From Bacteroidales bacterium (GTDB taxonomy: Bacteria > Bacteroidota > Bacteroidia > Bacteroidales > VadinHA17), in contig JAOZPG010000001.1 of NCBI GenBank assembly GCA_029932855.1, forward strand, positions 1 to 64,000: a stretch of DNA of 64,000 bases, written 5' to 3'. The position numbers were made by a program, and so were the translations under genes. Of the stretch, positions 45,208 through 54,657 are shown piece after piece. Numbering within the stretch: the first letter of the stretch is position 1; every line of letters begins with the position of its first letter. The notes under the pieces are model-generated. The model saw nothing but the letters and a program-made list of their open reading frames with translations. It ran no database searches and had not been told where the DNA came from.

Positions 45208-47538
45208 ATGCTATATCGAAGAAATTTAGTATTATACATACTTATCTTAAGTATATCTTCCCTTCCCCTGTTAGGACAAAACCGGGCCGACAGCCTGTTA
45301 AACCTTCTGCTGGAAGCAGAAAAAACTGAAAAAATTGAGATACTTCACAAGCTCAGTAACTATTACATAAGTTCAGACGGTACAAAAGCCCTTAAATATA
45401 CGAATGAAGCAATAAGACTTTCTGAAGAACTAAATAAACCTGCCGAAAAAGCCACTGCATTGAAAAATACGGGCAATGCATATTTTTACCTGGGCAGGTA
45501 CCGGCTGGCAGAAGAATCATACCTGGCTGCAATAAGTATATATGAACATTTGGGTAATCTTGATGGTGCTGCCAAGATTTATAATAATTTGGGCGTAATA
45601 AACAGCAGGCTTGGAAATTACGATAAGTCTCTTGAATACTACCAGCGATCATTAAACATCAAGGAGGAACTGAATGATAAAAAAGGAATAGCCGCAACTG
45701 CAAATAATATTGGTGAAATATATAAGTTTAAGGGTGACTATCAGAATGCACTCCTCAACTATCAGAAGTCATATAAGCTTAAAAATGAGCTGAATGACAG
45801 GCAGGGAATGGCCAGCAGCCTTAATAACCTGGGAGAGATCTATTCATTATGGGGAGATTATGAAAAAGCTATAGATTATTATCTTAAGGCCAATAGTTTA
45901 TGGTCTGAACAGGAAAACCTGCATTTGATTTCCGTTTCTTATCATAATATTGGAGATCTCTATTACAAGCTTAATAATCAAAAGCTGGCACAAAAAAATT
46001 ATTTGAAAGCCCTGGAGACCCAGACCAGGCTTAAAGACAGGAACGGGATGATACATTCACTTAAAAACCTGGGGGATCTTTACCTGAAATCGGGCAATTA
46101 CGATAAGGCTGAACAATGCTTTATAAAGGCAATAACATATGCCCGGGAACTGGAGGATAAGACAGCCATTGCTTCTATTCTTAATTATTTTGGCAAATTA
46201 CATATAGAGCAGGAAGATTATAATGTTGCAATAAAATATTTTAATCAATCACTGGCAATAAATGAAGAACTGGGAAGTCAGTACGGTATTGCTGTAAGTA
46301 ATAATTTACTGGGCAATGTTTATAAAGAATTGGGAAAGTATAAATTGGCCCTGAGGCATTATCATGCAAGTCTTGATATTGCAAATTCCATTAATAACCT
46401 AAACCTGATAAAAGATAATTATGGGGGTATTGCACTTACTTACCAGGCGGCTGAGAATTACAGGGACGCATTTAATAATTATATGCTCTTTCAGGAGATT
46501 AAAGATTCACTTCTTACAGAACAGAAATTTAAACAGATATCAGAACTTGAAACCAAATACCAGGCTGAACAAAAGGAAAAAGAGATTAAACTGAAGGATA
46601 TTGAGCTGGAAAAAAAGGAAACGGAGATACAACAAAGAAAATTTCAGCGAAATGCCCTTCTCCTGGGTATTCTCCTTATTTTCATGCTTGCCCTGGCTAT
46701 ATACAGGAGCTACCGGGAAAAACAAAAAGCAAATATTATCTTAAGCAGACAAAAAGCTGAAATAGAAGAAAAAAACAAGGAAATCACCTCCAGTATACGT
46801 TATGCCAAGAATATTCAAAATGCATTATTACCTCATCCTGATTTTGTCAAAGAACTGTTTCCTGACTCATTTATCTTTTATCGCCCCAAAGATATTGTAA
46901 GTGGTGACTTTTACTGGTTTGCAGAAAGTGAAAATTATAATTATGTGGCAGCAGTTGATGCAACCGGCCATGGGGTTCCCGGTGCTTTCATATCTCTTCT
47001 CGGCTTTAATCTGTTAAATACTATTATTAAAGAAAACCCGGATATTGGTGCGGCAGAATTTTTGAATAAGTTAAATATTGGCTTCAGCAAAAGGATGTAT
47101 AAGAGCTATGAAAAGGAAGCACTTCAAGACAGTATGGACCTGGCATTATGCAGAATAGAAAAATCGGGAAAGCAACTTGAATATGCAGGAGCTTATAACC
47201 CGGTATGGATAGCCAGGAAGGGGGAAATGATAATTCATAAAGCAGATAAGCTGTCTATAGGTTCATCAATAGAGTATCCTGACAGGCAATATACTTCCCA
47301 TAGTATTTCCCTTAACAAAGGAGATATGATATATCTGTTTTCAGATGGTTATGCCGATCAGTTTGGTGGTCCGAGATCTAAAAAGTTCATGTATAAAAAA
47401 CTCAAAGAACTGTTACTCGAAAATTGTTTGAAAAAACCCTCCAGGCAGAAAGAGATACTTAATGAAAATTTAATTAACTGGAAAAAAGATCTTGAACAGA
47501 TAGATGATATATTAATAATTGGAATACGAATTAAATAA
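45208..47538 (+). CDS. TPR-repeat SpoIIE-type (PP2C) phosphatase
   Basis: This 776-residue signalling protein has a signal peptide (1-23) and about ten TPR units (about 60-440; repeats like NNLGVINSRLGNYDKSLEYY). A coiled coil (about 445-485), one membrane helix (about 488-506) and a second coiled coil follow. The SpoIIE/PP2C serine phosphatase domain (about 540-775) is cytosolic. Metal-binding acidic residues are visible in DIVSGDFYWF, VDATGHGVPGAF, LFSDGYADQFGG and QIDDILIIG. The TPR part faces the periplasm, so binding there may control phosphatase action on a cytosolic anti-sigma antagonist. No partner is encoded nearby. Confidence 0.88.
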   Translation: MLYRRNLVLYILILSISSLPLLGQNRADSLLNLLLEAEKTEKIEILHKLSNYYISSDGTKALKYTNEAIRLSEELNKPAEKATALKNTGNAYFYLGRYRLAEESYLAAISIYEHLGNLDGAAKIYNNLGVINSRLGNYDKSLEYYQRSLNIKEELNDKKGIAATANNIGEIYKFKGDYQNALLNYQKSYKLKNELNDRQGMASSLNNLGEIYSLWGDYEKAIDYYLKANSLWSEQENLHLISVSYHNIGDLYYKLNNQKLAQKNYLKALETQTRLKDRNGMIHSLKNLGDLYLKSGNYDKAEQCFIKAITYARELEDKTAIASILNYFGKLHIEQEDYNVAIKYFNQSLAINEELGSQYGIAVSNNLLGNVYKELGKYKLALRHYHASLDIANSINNLNLIKDNYGGIALTYQAAENYRDAFNNYMLFQEIKDSLLTEQKFKQISELETKYQAEQKEKEIKLKDIELEKKETEIQQRKFQRNALLLGILLIFMLALAIYRSYREKQKANIILSRQKAEIEEKNKEITSSIRYAKNIQNALLPHPDFVKELFPDSFIFYRPKDIVSGDFYWFAESENYNYVAAVDATGHGVPGAFISLLGFNLLNTIIKENPDIGAAEFLNKLNIGFSKRMYKSYEKEALQDSMDLALCRIEKSGKQLEYAGAYNPVWIARKGEMIIHKADKLSIGSSIEYPDRQYTSHSISLNKGDMIYLFSDGYADQFGGPRSKKFMYKKLKELLLENCLKKPSRQKEILNENLINWKKDLEQIDDILIIGIRIK

Positions 47539-47555
47539 AACTAAATATTTTGTAT

Positions 47556-48263
47556 ATGAGGCTATTACTAATAAGCAATTCAACAAATGCAGGTGAAGAA
47601 TATTTATATCATCCCAAAGAAAATATAAAAGAATTCCTGGGCAGGAAAGCAATAAGCTGCCTGTTTATTCCTTATGCCGCAGTTACTTTTTCATTTGATG
47701 ATTATGAAAAAAAAGTAAAAGACAGGTTCCGCGAACTGGGACATGATATTAAATCCATACACAAATATGATGACCCGGTTTCTGCCATTCTTAATGCTGA
47801 AGCAATTGTTGTTGGGGGAGGAAATACCTGGCAGCTAACCAGGATGATGCAGGAACAAAAACTAATGGAAGCTGTAAGGGAAAAACTCCTGCAAGGAGTT
47901 CCGTATATTGGCTGGAGTGCCGGATCTAATATTGCATGTCCTACAATTAAAACAACAAACGACATGCCTGTTACTCAGCCCCCCGATTTCACAGCTCTTA
48001 ACATATTACCCTTCCAGATAAACCCTCATTACCTGGATGCCGGTCCTGATGGCCATGCAGGAGAAACACGGGAAATGAGAATAGAAGAATTTCTTGAACT
48101 TAACCCCGGTATTTTTGTTGTTGGCCTGAGAGAAGGAACCATGTTAAAGTTTGATGACGGGCAACTCCGGCTTATTGGTCCCAGGCCTGCCAGGATATTT
48201 AAAAAAGGTCAAACAGCCATAGAAGTTGCACCGGGAGAGGATATGAGCTTTCTTCTGGCTTAA
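47556..48263 (+). CDS. pepE: Peptidase E (alpha-aspartyl dipeptidase, S51)
   Basis: This 235-residue cytosolic dipeptidase is specific for Asp-Xaa peptides. The nucleophile S121 lies in GWSAGSN. D136 (TTNDMPV) and H158 (NPHYLDA) complete the site, matching the E. coli spacing of 120/135/157. VGGGNTWQL (86-94) is the family turn. ATG at 47556 is preferred to a TTG two codons upstream. It follows the SpoIIE protein by 17 bases and may be co-transcribed with it. Confidence 0.92.
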   Translation: MRLLLISNSTNAGEEYLYHPKENIKEFLGRKAISCLFIPYAAVTFSFDDYEKKVKDRFRELGHDIKSIHKYDDPVSAILNAEAIVVGGGNTWQLTRMMQEQKLMEAVREKLLQGVPYIGWSAGSNIACPTIKTTNDMPVTQPPDFTALNILPFQINPHYLDAGPDGHAGETREMRIEEFLELNPGIFVVGLREGTMLKFDDGQLRLIGPRPARIFKKGQTAIEVAPGEDMSFLLA

Positions 48264-48318
48264 ACCTCATGAATCCTAAATAGCATGTATTCACAAACCC
48301 CTGTCATATATTACTGCC

Positions 48319-50940
48319 ATGATCAGGTTTATTAAGAAACTAATCATTATCATAATTGCAACTATTATTCTGGTAACGGTAAGTGCATTGATATACCTGG
48401 AATATAATAAAGATTCAATTAGCTCAAAGATTATAGAAAAAATTAATGAGCAGCTTGCAGCCAGGGTGGAAGTAGAAAAGATAGATCTTACCCTGCTTCA
48501 TCATTTTCCCCAATTTACTGCAAATCTTAAAAATGTTATAATATTTGATCCTCCTTCTTTTTCTGCCGGAGAAAAATCATTTGAGGGTGGTGACACCTTG
48601 CTTTGTGTTGAAATGCTACATCTTGATTTTGACATCTCAGGCCTGCTAAATAAAAATATTATATTAAGCAGGCTGGTTTGTAAAAAAGGAAGAGTATATA
48701 TTAAAATAAGTAAAAGGCAAACCAACTACAGGATATTTAAGGAGGAAGAAATTGCTGAAACTGAAAAAGCTCTTCATCTCGACTTAAAGAATTTTGAATT
48801 CCATGATATCCGACTTTATTATTATAATGTCCCGTCCGGATTTATGATAAAGACCAATACCCGAAAAACAAAACTCTCTAAGAAAAGATCTGTTTTTGAA
48901 CTTAATTCAGAATTTTATATCGACCAGCTCTGGTCTAAGAACAAGTTATTGACCAAAAAGCAAATGGTAAAAGCAAAAGTTCCTTTTAGTATTGAAGAAG
49001 ATGTTTATAAAATATCCCGGGCCAGGGTAGAATTTGCTGACCTGGATATGCGGCTGACAGGTGAATTATCAAAACATAAGGCAGGAAACATTAATCTAAA
49101 TATTAATGCTGTTAACAAAAGCGATAATGCTTTCATAAAATTTGCCGGCAAAGAATTTGAAAATAATTTTAAACTCTCAATTGCACCAAGCGGACTAAAA
49201 CTTGAAGCAAATATTAAAGGGAAAATAGCTCAGGAAAAACCTTTACAAATAAGCCTTAATTATAAACTGGAAGAAGGAAAGCTATTACTGAAAAACAAAG
49301 ATGTCTTATTTGAGGACCTGTCTCTTTCCGGAAATTATAACAATGGAAAGCTTGAAAGTAACATCCCCTCAAGCTTTACAGTCAATGATTATAGCTTTAC
49401 TTTTAAAAAAAATACCATTAATGGTAATTTTTACCTGAGAAATCTGAGAAATCCTCATTTTGAGGGGAGCCTGGCAGGCGATCTTGATCTCTATGAAGTA
49501 CAAAAGATGTTACCTTCCCGGGAAGACTATTCCATCAATGGACTAGCACATGTTAATATAAGTCTGTCCGGGAAATTAGATAAGCTAAAAAATATACAAC
49601 TAAATAATATTGAGGATTTTAAACCGGAAGGACATATAGAACTCCTGGGTATCAATGCAGTATCCGGGGACAATCATTTTACTTACAATGACCTGAAAGG
49701 CAGCATTATGCTGGGTAAGCATTTCTGGATGGACAATATAAATGGAAATGTGAACGGGAGCCAATTTATATTATCGGGTGAGGTGAGGAATGTTTTTTCT
49801 CATTTTGCATATAAGGAACAAAATATCGTTCTGAAAGGGAATCTTCACAGTCCCAATCTAAAACTAGATCAATTATTATCTGAAAATAGTCAGGCCGATA
49901 CAACATTAATTAAAAGAAAGAAGATACTATTTCCAAAACATTTGATTGCAAAAATTGAATTCAGTTCCGATAATATCTCTCTTGGAAAATTCGATGCAAA
50001 AAATATGAAAGGAACCCTGATCTATGAACCGGGTAAACTCTATCTGAACTCCCTTTTCCTGGAAACAATGGATGGCGCGGCTGAGGGAAACAGTCAGATA
50101 TTTGATAATGGAAACAAGTCCCTGCTTATCCAAACCCAGACAAAGCTAAAGGATATAAATATTAAAAAACTATTCTATTCAATGAATAATTTCAGTCAGG
50201 ATTTTATCACGGAAGAAAACCTCAATGGTGATATTTCGGGTGATTTCAGTTTTTATTCACTATGGTCGGATGAACTAAAAATTAATAAGGAAAGCATTGT
50301 TACTGAAGGCGAATTCAACATAAAAAACGGGGAATTGAATCATTTTGCTCCCATACAAAGCCTGTCGAAATTCATTGCTGTGGAAGAACTTGAAAATATT
50401 AAATTCTCAGAACTTTCAAACACCATTTATATTATAAATGAGAAAATAATTATTCCCAAAATGAATATTTATTCATCTGCTTTCAATATTACAGCAGCCG
50501 GGACACATTATTTTAATAATAACTTTAATTACAAACTCAAAGTATTATTAGTTGAAATACTGGCTGCCAAAGCCAGGAGAAACAAAAAAGAAAATAGTAC
50601 ATTCGGTATAATTGAGGATGACGGCCTTGGTAAAACTTCTTTGTATCTCAATGTGGAGGGAACCGGGGATGGTATTGAAATAAGTTATGACAGAAAAGAA
50701 ATGATGAATACTGTAAAACAAAAAATTCAAAAGGAAAAGGAAAATCTTAGGTCAATATTCAATGAAAAATCCGGATCCTCAGACAAAACCCAGCCGGATT
50801 CATCTGAAGAAAAGAAAGAAAAACATTTTCGCCTTGAATGGGAAGAGGAAGACAGCCCGGATAGCACAAAGACCGGTTCAAAAAAATTGAATTTATCCTG
50901 GGAAGAAGAAACGGATACTACCGGTATAAAGAATGATTAA
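48319..50940 (+). CDS. AsmA-like protein
   Basis: This 873-residue envelope protein has an N-terminal membrane helix (about 7-27). AsmA-type features follow (QLAARVEVEKIDLTLLHHFP and repeated beta-rich segments), compatible with the bridge-like lipid-transfer superfamily that contains AsmA/TamB. The last 70 residues are acidic and hold two similar units, FRLEWEEEDSPDSTKTG and LNLSWEEETDTTG. The protein probably spans the periplasm from an inner-membrane anchor; cargo is unknown. The next gene, a histidine kinase, begins 40 bases later. Confidence 0.78.
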   Translation: MIRFIKKLIIIIIATIILVTVSALIYLEYNKDSISSKIIEKINEQLAARVEVEKIDLTLLHHFPQFTANLKNVIIFDPPSFSAGEKSFEGGDTLLCVEMLHLDFDISGLLNKNIILSRLVCKKGRVYIKISKRQTNYRIFKEEEIAETEKALHLDLKNFEFHDIRLYYYNVPSGFMIKTNTRKTKLSKKRSVFELNSEFYIDQLWSKNKLLTKKQMVKAKVPFSIEEDVYKISRARVEFADLDMRLTGELSKHKAGNINLNINAVNKSDNAFIKFAGKEFENNFKLSIAPSGLKLEANIKGKIAQEKPLQISLNYKLEEGKLLLKNKDVLFEDLSLSGNYNNGKLESNIPSSFTVNDYSFTFKKNTINGNFYLRNLRNPHFEGSLAGDLDLYEVQKMLPSREDYSINGLAHVNISLSGKLDKLKNIQLNNIEDFKPEGHIELLGINAVSGDNHFTYNDLKGSIMLGKHFWMDNINGNVNGSQFILSGEVRNVFSHFAYKEQNIVLKGNLHSPNLKLDQLLSENSQADTTLIKRKKILFPKHLIAKIEFSSDNISLGKFDAKNMKGTLIYEPGKLYLNSLFLETMDGAAEGNSQIFDNGNKSLLIQTQTKLKDINIKKLFYSMNNFSQDFITEENLNGDISGDFSFYSLWSDELKINKESIVTEGEFNIKNGELNHFAPIQSLSKFIAVEELENIKFSELSNTIYIINEKIIIPKMNIYSSAFNITAAGTHYFNNNFNYKLKVLLVEILAAKARRNKKENSTFGIIEDDGLGKTSLYLNVEGTGDGIEISYDRKEMMNTVKQKIQKEKENLRSIFNEKSGSSDKTQPDSSEEKKEKHFRLEWEEEDSPDSTKTGSKKLNLSWEEETDTTGIKND

Positions 50941-50980
50941 AGTATTAATATTGTAATATTATCCATTCAATCAGCATATT

Positions 50981-52135
50981 TTGATAGCATATAAAGAAAA
51001 AGCATTTTTAAAAATCCTACTATTAATAATTGCCATTCTTATAGGAATAGGTTCATTATTATATACAAACAGGCTGGCCGGTCAACTTAAGCTGGAAGAG
51101 AAAAAGAAAGTGGAATTATGGGCTGCAGCTATGCAACAATTAATCAACTCGGAAAACCCCGGCGAAAATATATCATTCCTGTTCAGGGTAATTGAGGGTA
51201 ATACTACTGTACCGCTTATTCTTGTTAATGAAGAAGGAGATACTATCTCAACAAGGAATTTAAATTACAGGAAGCTTGAAAACAGGAAATATCTTGAAAA
51301 GCAACTGGAACAAATGAAGGCTGAACATGAACCTATAGAGATAGTTATCTCCGAGGAAAGTATTCATTATATGTATTATAAGGATTCTGTATTGCTTACA
51401 AAACTCCGGTACTTCCCATATGTGCAACTGGGAGTTATTATACTTTTTGTATTTGTATCATACCTGGCTTTCAGCAACTCAAGAAAATATGAACAAAACC
51501 AGGTCTGGGTCGGTCTTACTAAAGAAACAGCACACCAACTGGGGACCCCGGCTTCTTCCCTTAATGGATGGATAGATGTTCTGAAATTGAAAAAAACAGA
51601 TGAGAAAATAATCCATGAACTTGAAAAAGATGTTAAAAGGATTGAAAAAATAACGGAAAGATTTTCAAGAATTGGATCCAGAACCAGGCTGGAAAAACAA
51701 AATATTGTTCCTGTATTGTTTAATACTGTAACCTATTTTAAAACAAGGCTTTCCAGCCAGTTGAAAATAATGCTTAATATTTCTGAAGAAGATGAGATCA
51801 TTCTGCCTGTAAATGAGGCCCTGTTTGAATGGGTGCTCGAAAATCTTATTAAAAATGCAGCAGATTCAACGAAAGGACACGGCCTCATAAAAATAGAATT
51901 ATCTGTTCTGGAAAAAATTGTAAATATTGATATTATCGACTCGGGCAAAGGGATCCCAAAATCAAAGTTCAAAACAATATTTAAGCCCGGTTTCACCACT
52001 AAAGAAAGAGGGTGGGGACTTGGATTGTCCCTTTCAAGGAGAATAATCGAAGACTACCATAAAGGCAAAATCTTTGTTGAACGATCAGATCTCAACCAGG
52101 GAAGTTGTATTAGGATTGTGTTGAAAAGATCCTGA
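50981..52135 (+). CDS. Sensor histidine kinase
   Basis: This 384-residue kinase has two membrane helices (about 9-28 and 146-165) flanking a periplasmic sensor of about 115 residues. The phospho-acceptor is H185 in TAHQLGTPASSL, a variant H box with GTP in place of RTP. The ATPase domain has NLIKNAADST (N box), DSGKGIPKSKF and GWGLGLSLSRRII (G boxes). The start is TTG; no ATG lies close by. No response regulator is adjacent, so it is an orphan in this window. Confidence 0.9.
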   Translation: MIAYKEKAFLKILLLIIAILIGIGSLLYTNRLAGQLKLEEKKKVELWAAAMQQLINSENPGENISFLFRVIEGNTTVPLILVNEEGDTISTRNLNYRKLENRKYLEKQLEQMKAEHEPIEIVISEESIHYMYYKDSVLLTKLRYFPYVQLGVIILFVFVSYLAFSNSRKYEQNQVWVGLTKETAHQLGTPASSLNGWIDVLKLKKTDEKIIHELEKDVKRIEKITERFSRIGSRTRLEKQNIVPVLFNTVTYFKTRLSSQLKIMLNISEEDEIILPVNEALFEWVLENLIKNAADSTKGHGLIKIELSVLEKIVNIDIIDSGKGIPKSKFKTIFKPGFTTKERGWGLGLSLSRRIIEDYHKGKIFVERSDLNQGSCIRIVLKRS

Positions 52136-52211
52136 TAATAAAAGCCTCCCTGTCTTTTCTTTTTGGATTACCAGCTGTTTACACTAATTTTGTGGACTTT
52201 TACTTTTTGGC

Positions 52212-53471
52212 ATGATACAACGAAAAGATATAGAGATAATGGCTCCTGCAGGATCATTTGAGTCTTTGCAGGCAGCAATAAATGCGGGAGCTGACTCGGT
52301 TTATTTTGGGATACAACACCTGAATATGCGTGCAACATCCTCTAGCAATTTCAGCCAGGATGACCTGCTTGAAATAGTTGATATATGTAAAAAAAATAAG
52401 GTAAGATCATATCTTACCCTGAATACTATCCTTTATGATCATGATCTGCCTATGATGCGCAAGATCATCAGCCTGGCAAAATTATCGGGAATAAGTGCAA
52501 TAATAGTATCTGACCAGGCAGCAATTCTGGAAGCATATAATGCAGGACTTGAAATTCATATATCCACCCAGCTAAATGTTTCAAACACAGCAAGCCTGAA
52601 GTTCTATGCACAATGGGCCGATGTGATAGTTCTTGCCCGGGAACTTAATCTCAGCCAGGTGAAGAAAATCCACGAAAATATTGTAAAAGAAAATATCACC
52701 GGACCATCAGGAAAAATTATCAGGCTGGAAATGTTTGCCCATGGAGCTCTTTGTATGGCAATATCCGGGAAATGCTATATGAGCCTGCATGAGAATAATG
52801 CTTCGGCCAACCGGGGAGCCTGTCAGCAAACATGCAGGAAACCATATATCGTTACCGAAAAGGAAACTGGTTACGAATTGGAAATAGACAATGAATATAT
52901 AATGTCTCCGAAAGACCTGATGACCATTCATTTCTTAAACAAGATAATCAATTCGGGGGTTAGGGTGCTTAAGATAGAAGGCAGAGCCAGACCGCCGGAA
53001 TATGTTCATACCGTTACTAGCTGTTATGATGAAGCAGCCAGATCGCTTGAAAATAATAGTTATGGAGAAGAAAAGATCAGAGACTGGAAACTAAGATTAG
53101 CAAAGGTTTTTAACAGGGGATTCTGGGATGGTTATTATCTTGGCAGAAAGCTTGGAGAATGGAGCCACCGCTATGGTTCACAGGCAACAAAAAGAAAGAT
53201 ATACCTTGGTAAGGGAAATAATTATTTCAGCAAGATCGGGGTTGCAGAATTCATTATAGAAACCGGTAAGCTGGAAACGGGAGATGAGATACTGATCATT
53301 GGCCCTACAACAGGGATCATACAAACAAAGGTGCGAGAAATAAGGCTTGATAATAAACAGGTTAAAAGCGCAAGAAAAGGTGATCGCTGTTCGGTCCCTG
53401 TTGAAAAACAGGTACGACGTTCCGACAAACTCTATAAGATAGTTGATGCTGAAGAAGTGGAACTTCAGTAA
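52212..53471 (+). CDS. Peptidase U32 family protein (TrhP/YegQ-like)
   Basis: This 419-residue U32 protein begins IMAPAGSFESLQAAINAGAD. C181, C188, C204 and C208 (GALCMAISGKCYMS...GACQQTC) form the cysteine set thought to hold an iron-sulfur cluster. The C-terminal beta domain (about 330-410) is also typical. In E. coli the related TrhP hydroxylates uridine 34 of tRNA and RlhA acts on 23S rRNA, so an RNA hydroxylation role is more likely than proteolysis. The relation to TrhP is by overall resemblance only. Confidence 0.85.
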   Translation: MIQRKDIEIMAPAGSFESLQAAINAGADSVYFGIQHLNMRATSSSNFSQDDLLEIVDICKKNKVRSYLTLNTILYDHDLPMMRKIISLAKLSGISAIIVSDQAAILEAYNAGLEIHISTQLNVSNTASLKFYAQWADVIVLARELNLSQVKKIHENIVKENITGPSGKIIRLEMFAHGALCMAISGKCYMSLHENNASANRGACQQTCRKPYIVTEKETGYELEIDNEYIMSPKDLMTIHFLNKIINSGVRVLKIEGRARPPEYVHTVTSCYDEAARSLENNSYGEEKIRDWKLRLAKVFNRGFWDGYYLGRKLGEWSHRYGSQATKRKIYLGKGNNYFSKIGVAEFIIETGKLETGDEILIIGPTTGIIQTKVREIRLDNKQVKSARKGDRCSVPVEKQVRRSDKLYKIVDAEEVELQ

Positions 53472-53598
53472 TATTCTTACATACTTAACTTGCTTATTCC
53501 GCCGGGCTGGTATGCCCTGATGTTTCTTAAGAAGCTCAAACCGGGATTTTTCTTAATATGCTTATTCTTAATACAATAGGGGGAATTAATGCCAGATA

Positions 53599-54642
53599 CT
53601 ATGCGTTTTTTAGTATCTCATTATAAAACATCATCAATGATCCGGCATCTTCCTTCATTCTGCTATTATCTATCTGAAATGGATACACACTCTTTCTGTC
53701 CCTCCTGGAAAGACCCTTCAGATAAGCCTTGTCATAATACAGCAGTACCAGTTCAATAGCTTTTTCAAATTCTTTATCATCTATTGCTTTAAGGCATGTT
53801 TTAGTATTCTGTCCACCAAGTCGCTTCTCTATTCTTTTAATTGAAGCTTTTAAATGATCCGGATCAAGACCTGCATATTCAATGGCCAGGCGCTTAACCC
53901 TCTGTGTACTATCCATTTGTACCTCAATAACTTTACTGCTGCGCATATTGAAATATATATCATCAGGGATATTAACCCTTCCTATTGCCTTGCTTTCATC
54001 TTCAAGCCATATTTCCCTGGATATATCCATTTTTATAAACTCCTCGTAAAGCAAATTTTCAAAATGCTCTGTATCCGGCTGATCTCCCTTCTCTATTCCC
54101 CCAAATGCCGATCCTTTATGGTTTGCTATTGCTTCAAGATCTATTGTCTGGGCTCCCAATTCAGATAGATGTGAAAGAAGTTCGGTTTTCCCGCTTCCTG
54201 TCATTCCGCCAAGAATAATAAATTTCCATGCCCGGGCAAAAGCTTTATGTATAAACCTTCTGTATGTCCTGTAGCCTCCTTCTATAATCATACATTCTAT
54301 TCCAAGCCTGCTGAATAACCAGGCCATAGATTCGCTTCTCATTCCTCCTCTCCAGCAATGCACAATGAGTTTATTTTCTGTTGCAAGTTCCTTTGCCTGA
54401 CCGGCTTTCTGTGCCTGTTTTGGTCCAATAATCTCCAATCCCCGGAGTATGGCTTCAGTCTGCCCCTTATTTTTATAAAGTATGCCTATCTCGGCCCTCT
54501 CATCATTATTAAATAAGGGAATATTTATAGCTCCGGGTATGTGTCCTTTTTGATATTCGGCAGGAGACCTTACATCTATCAGAGGCATCTCTTTTCCTGA
54601 TCCAAAATAATCCTCAATAGATATTTTATTCATTAAGTCCAT
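53599..54642 (-). CDS. mnmH: tRNA 2-selenouridine/geranyl-2-thiouridine synthase MnmH
   Basis: This 347-residue enzyme has an N-terminal rhodanese domain with C96 in HCWRGGMRS and a C-terminal P-loop domain with GGMTGSGKT (145-153). DVRSPAEYQKGHIPGAIN is the rhodanese start. It replaces sulfur by selenium at the wobble uridine of Lys, Glu and Gln tRNAs, using selenophosphate through a geranylated intermediate. ATG at 54642 (or 54633) is preferred to TTG at 54648. It lies next to another possible tRNA wobble-base enzyme (U32), convergent. No selD is visible here. Confidence 0.92.
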   Translation of the reverse strand: MDLMNKISIEDYFGSGKEMPLIDVRSPAEYQKGHIPGAINIPLFNNDERAEIGILYKNKGQTEAILRGLEIIGPKQAQKAGQAKELATENKLIVHCWRGGMRSESMAWLFSRLGIECMIIEGGYRTYRRFIHKAFARAWKFIILGGMTGSGKTELLSHLSELGAQTIDLEAIANHKGSAFGGIEKGDQPDTEHFENLLYEEFIKMDISREIWLEDESKAIGRVNIPDDIYFNMRSSKVIEVQMDSTQRVKRLAIEYAGLDPDHLKASIKRIEKRLGGQNTKTCLKAIDDKEFEKAIELVLLYYDKAYLKGLSRRDRKSVYPFQIDNSRMKEDAGSLMMFYNEILKNA

Positions 54643-54657
54643 TAACAAAGCTCAGAT

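Noticed and set aside
53472-53598. Terminator between the U32 and mnmH genes
   Set aside because: Only a 4-bp GGGC/GCCC stem without a following T run, and a TTCTTAAGAA palindrome; too weak to call.
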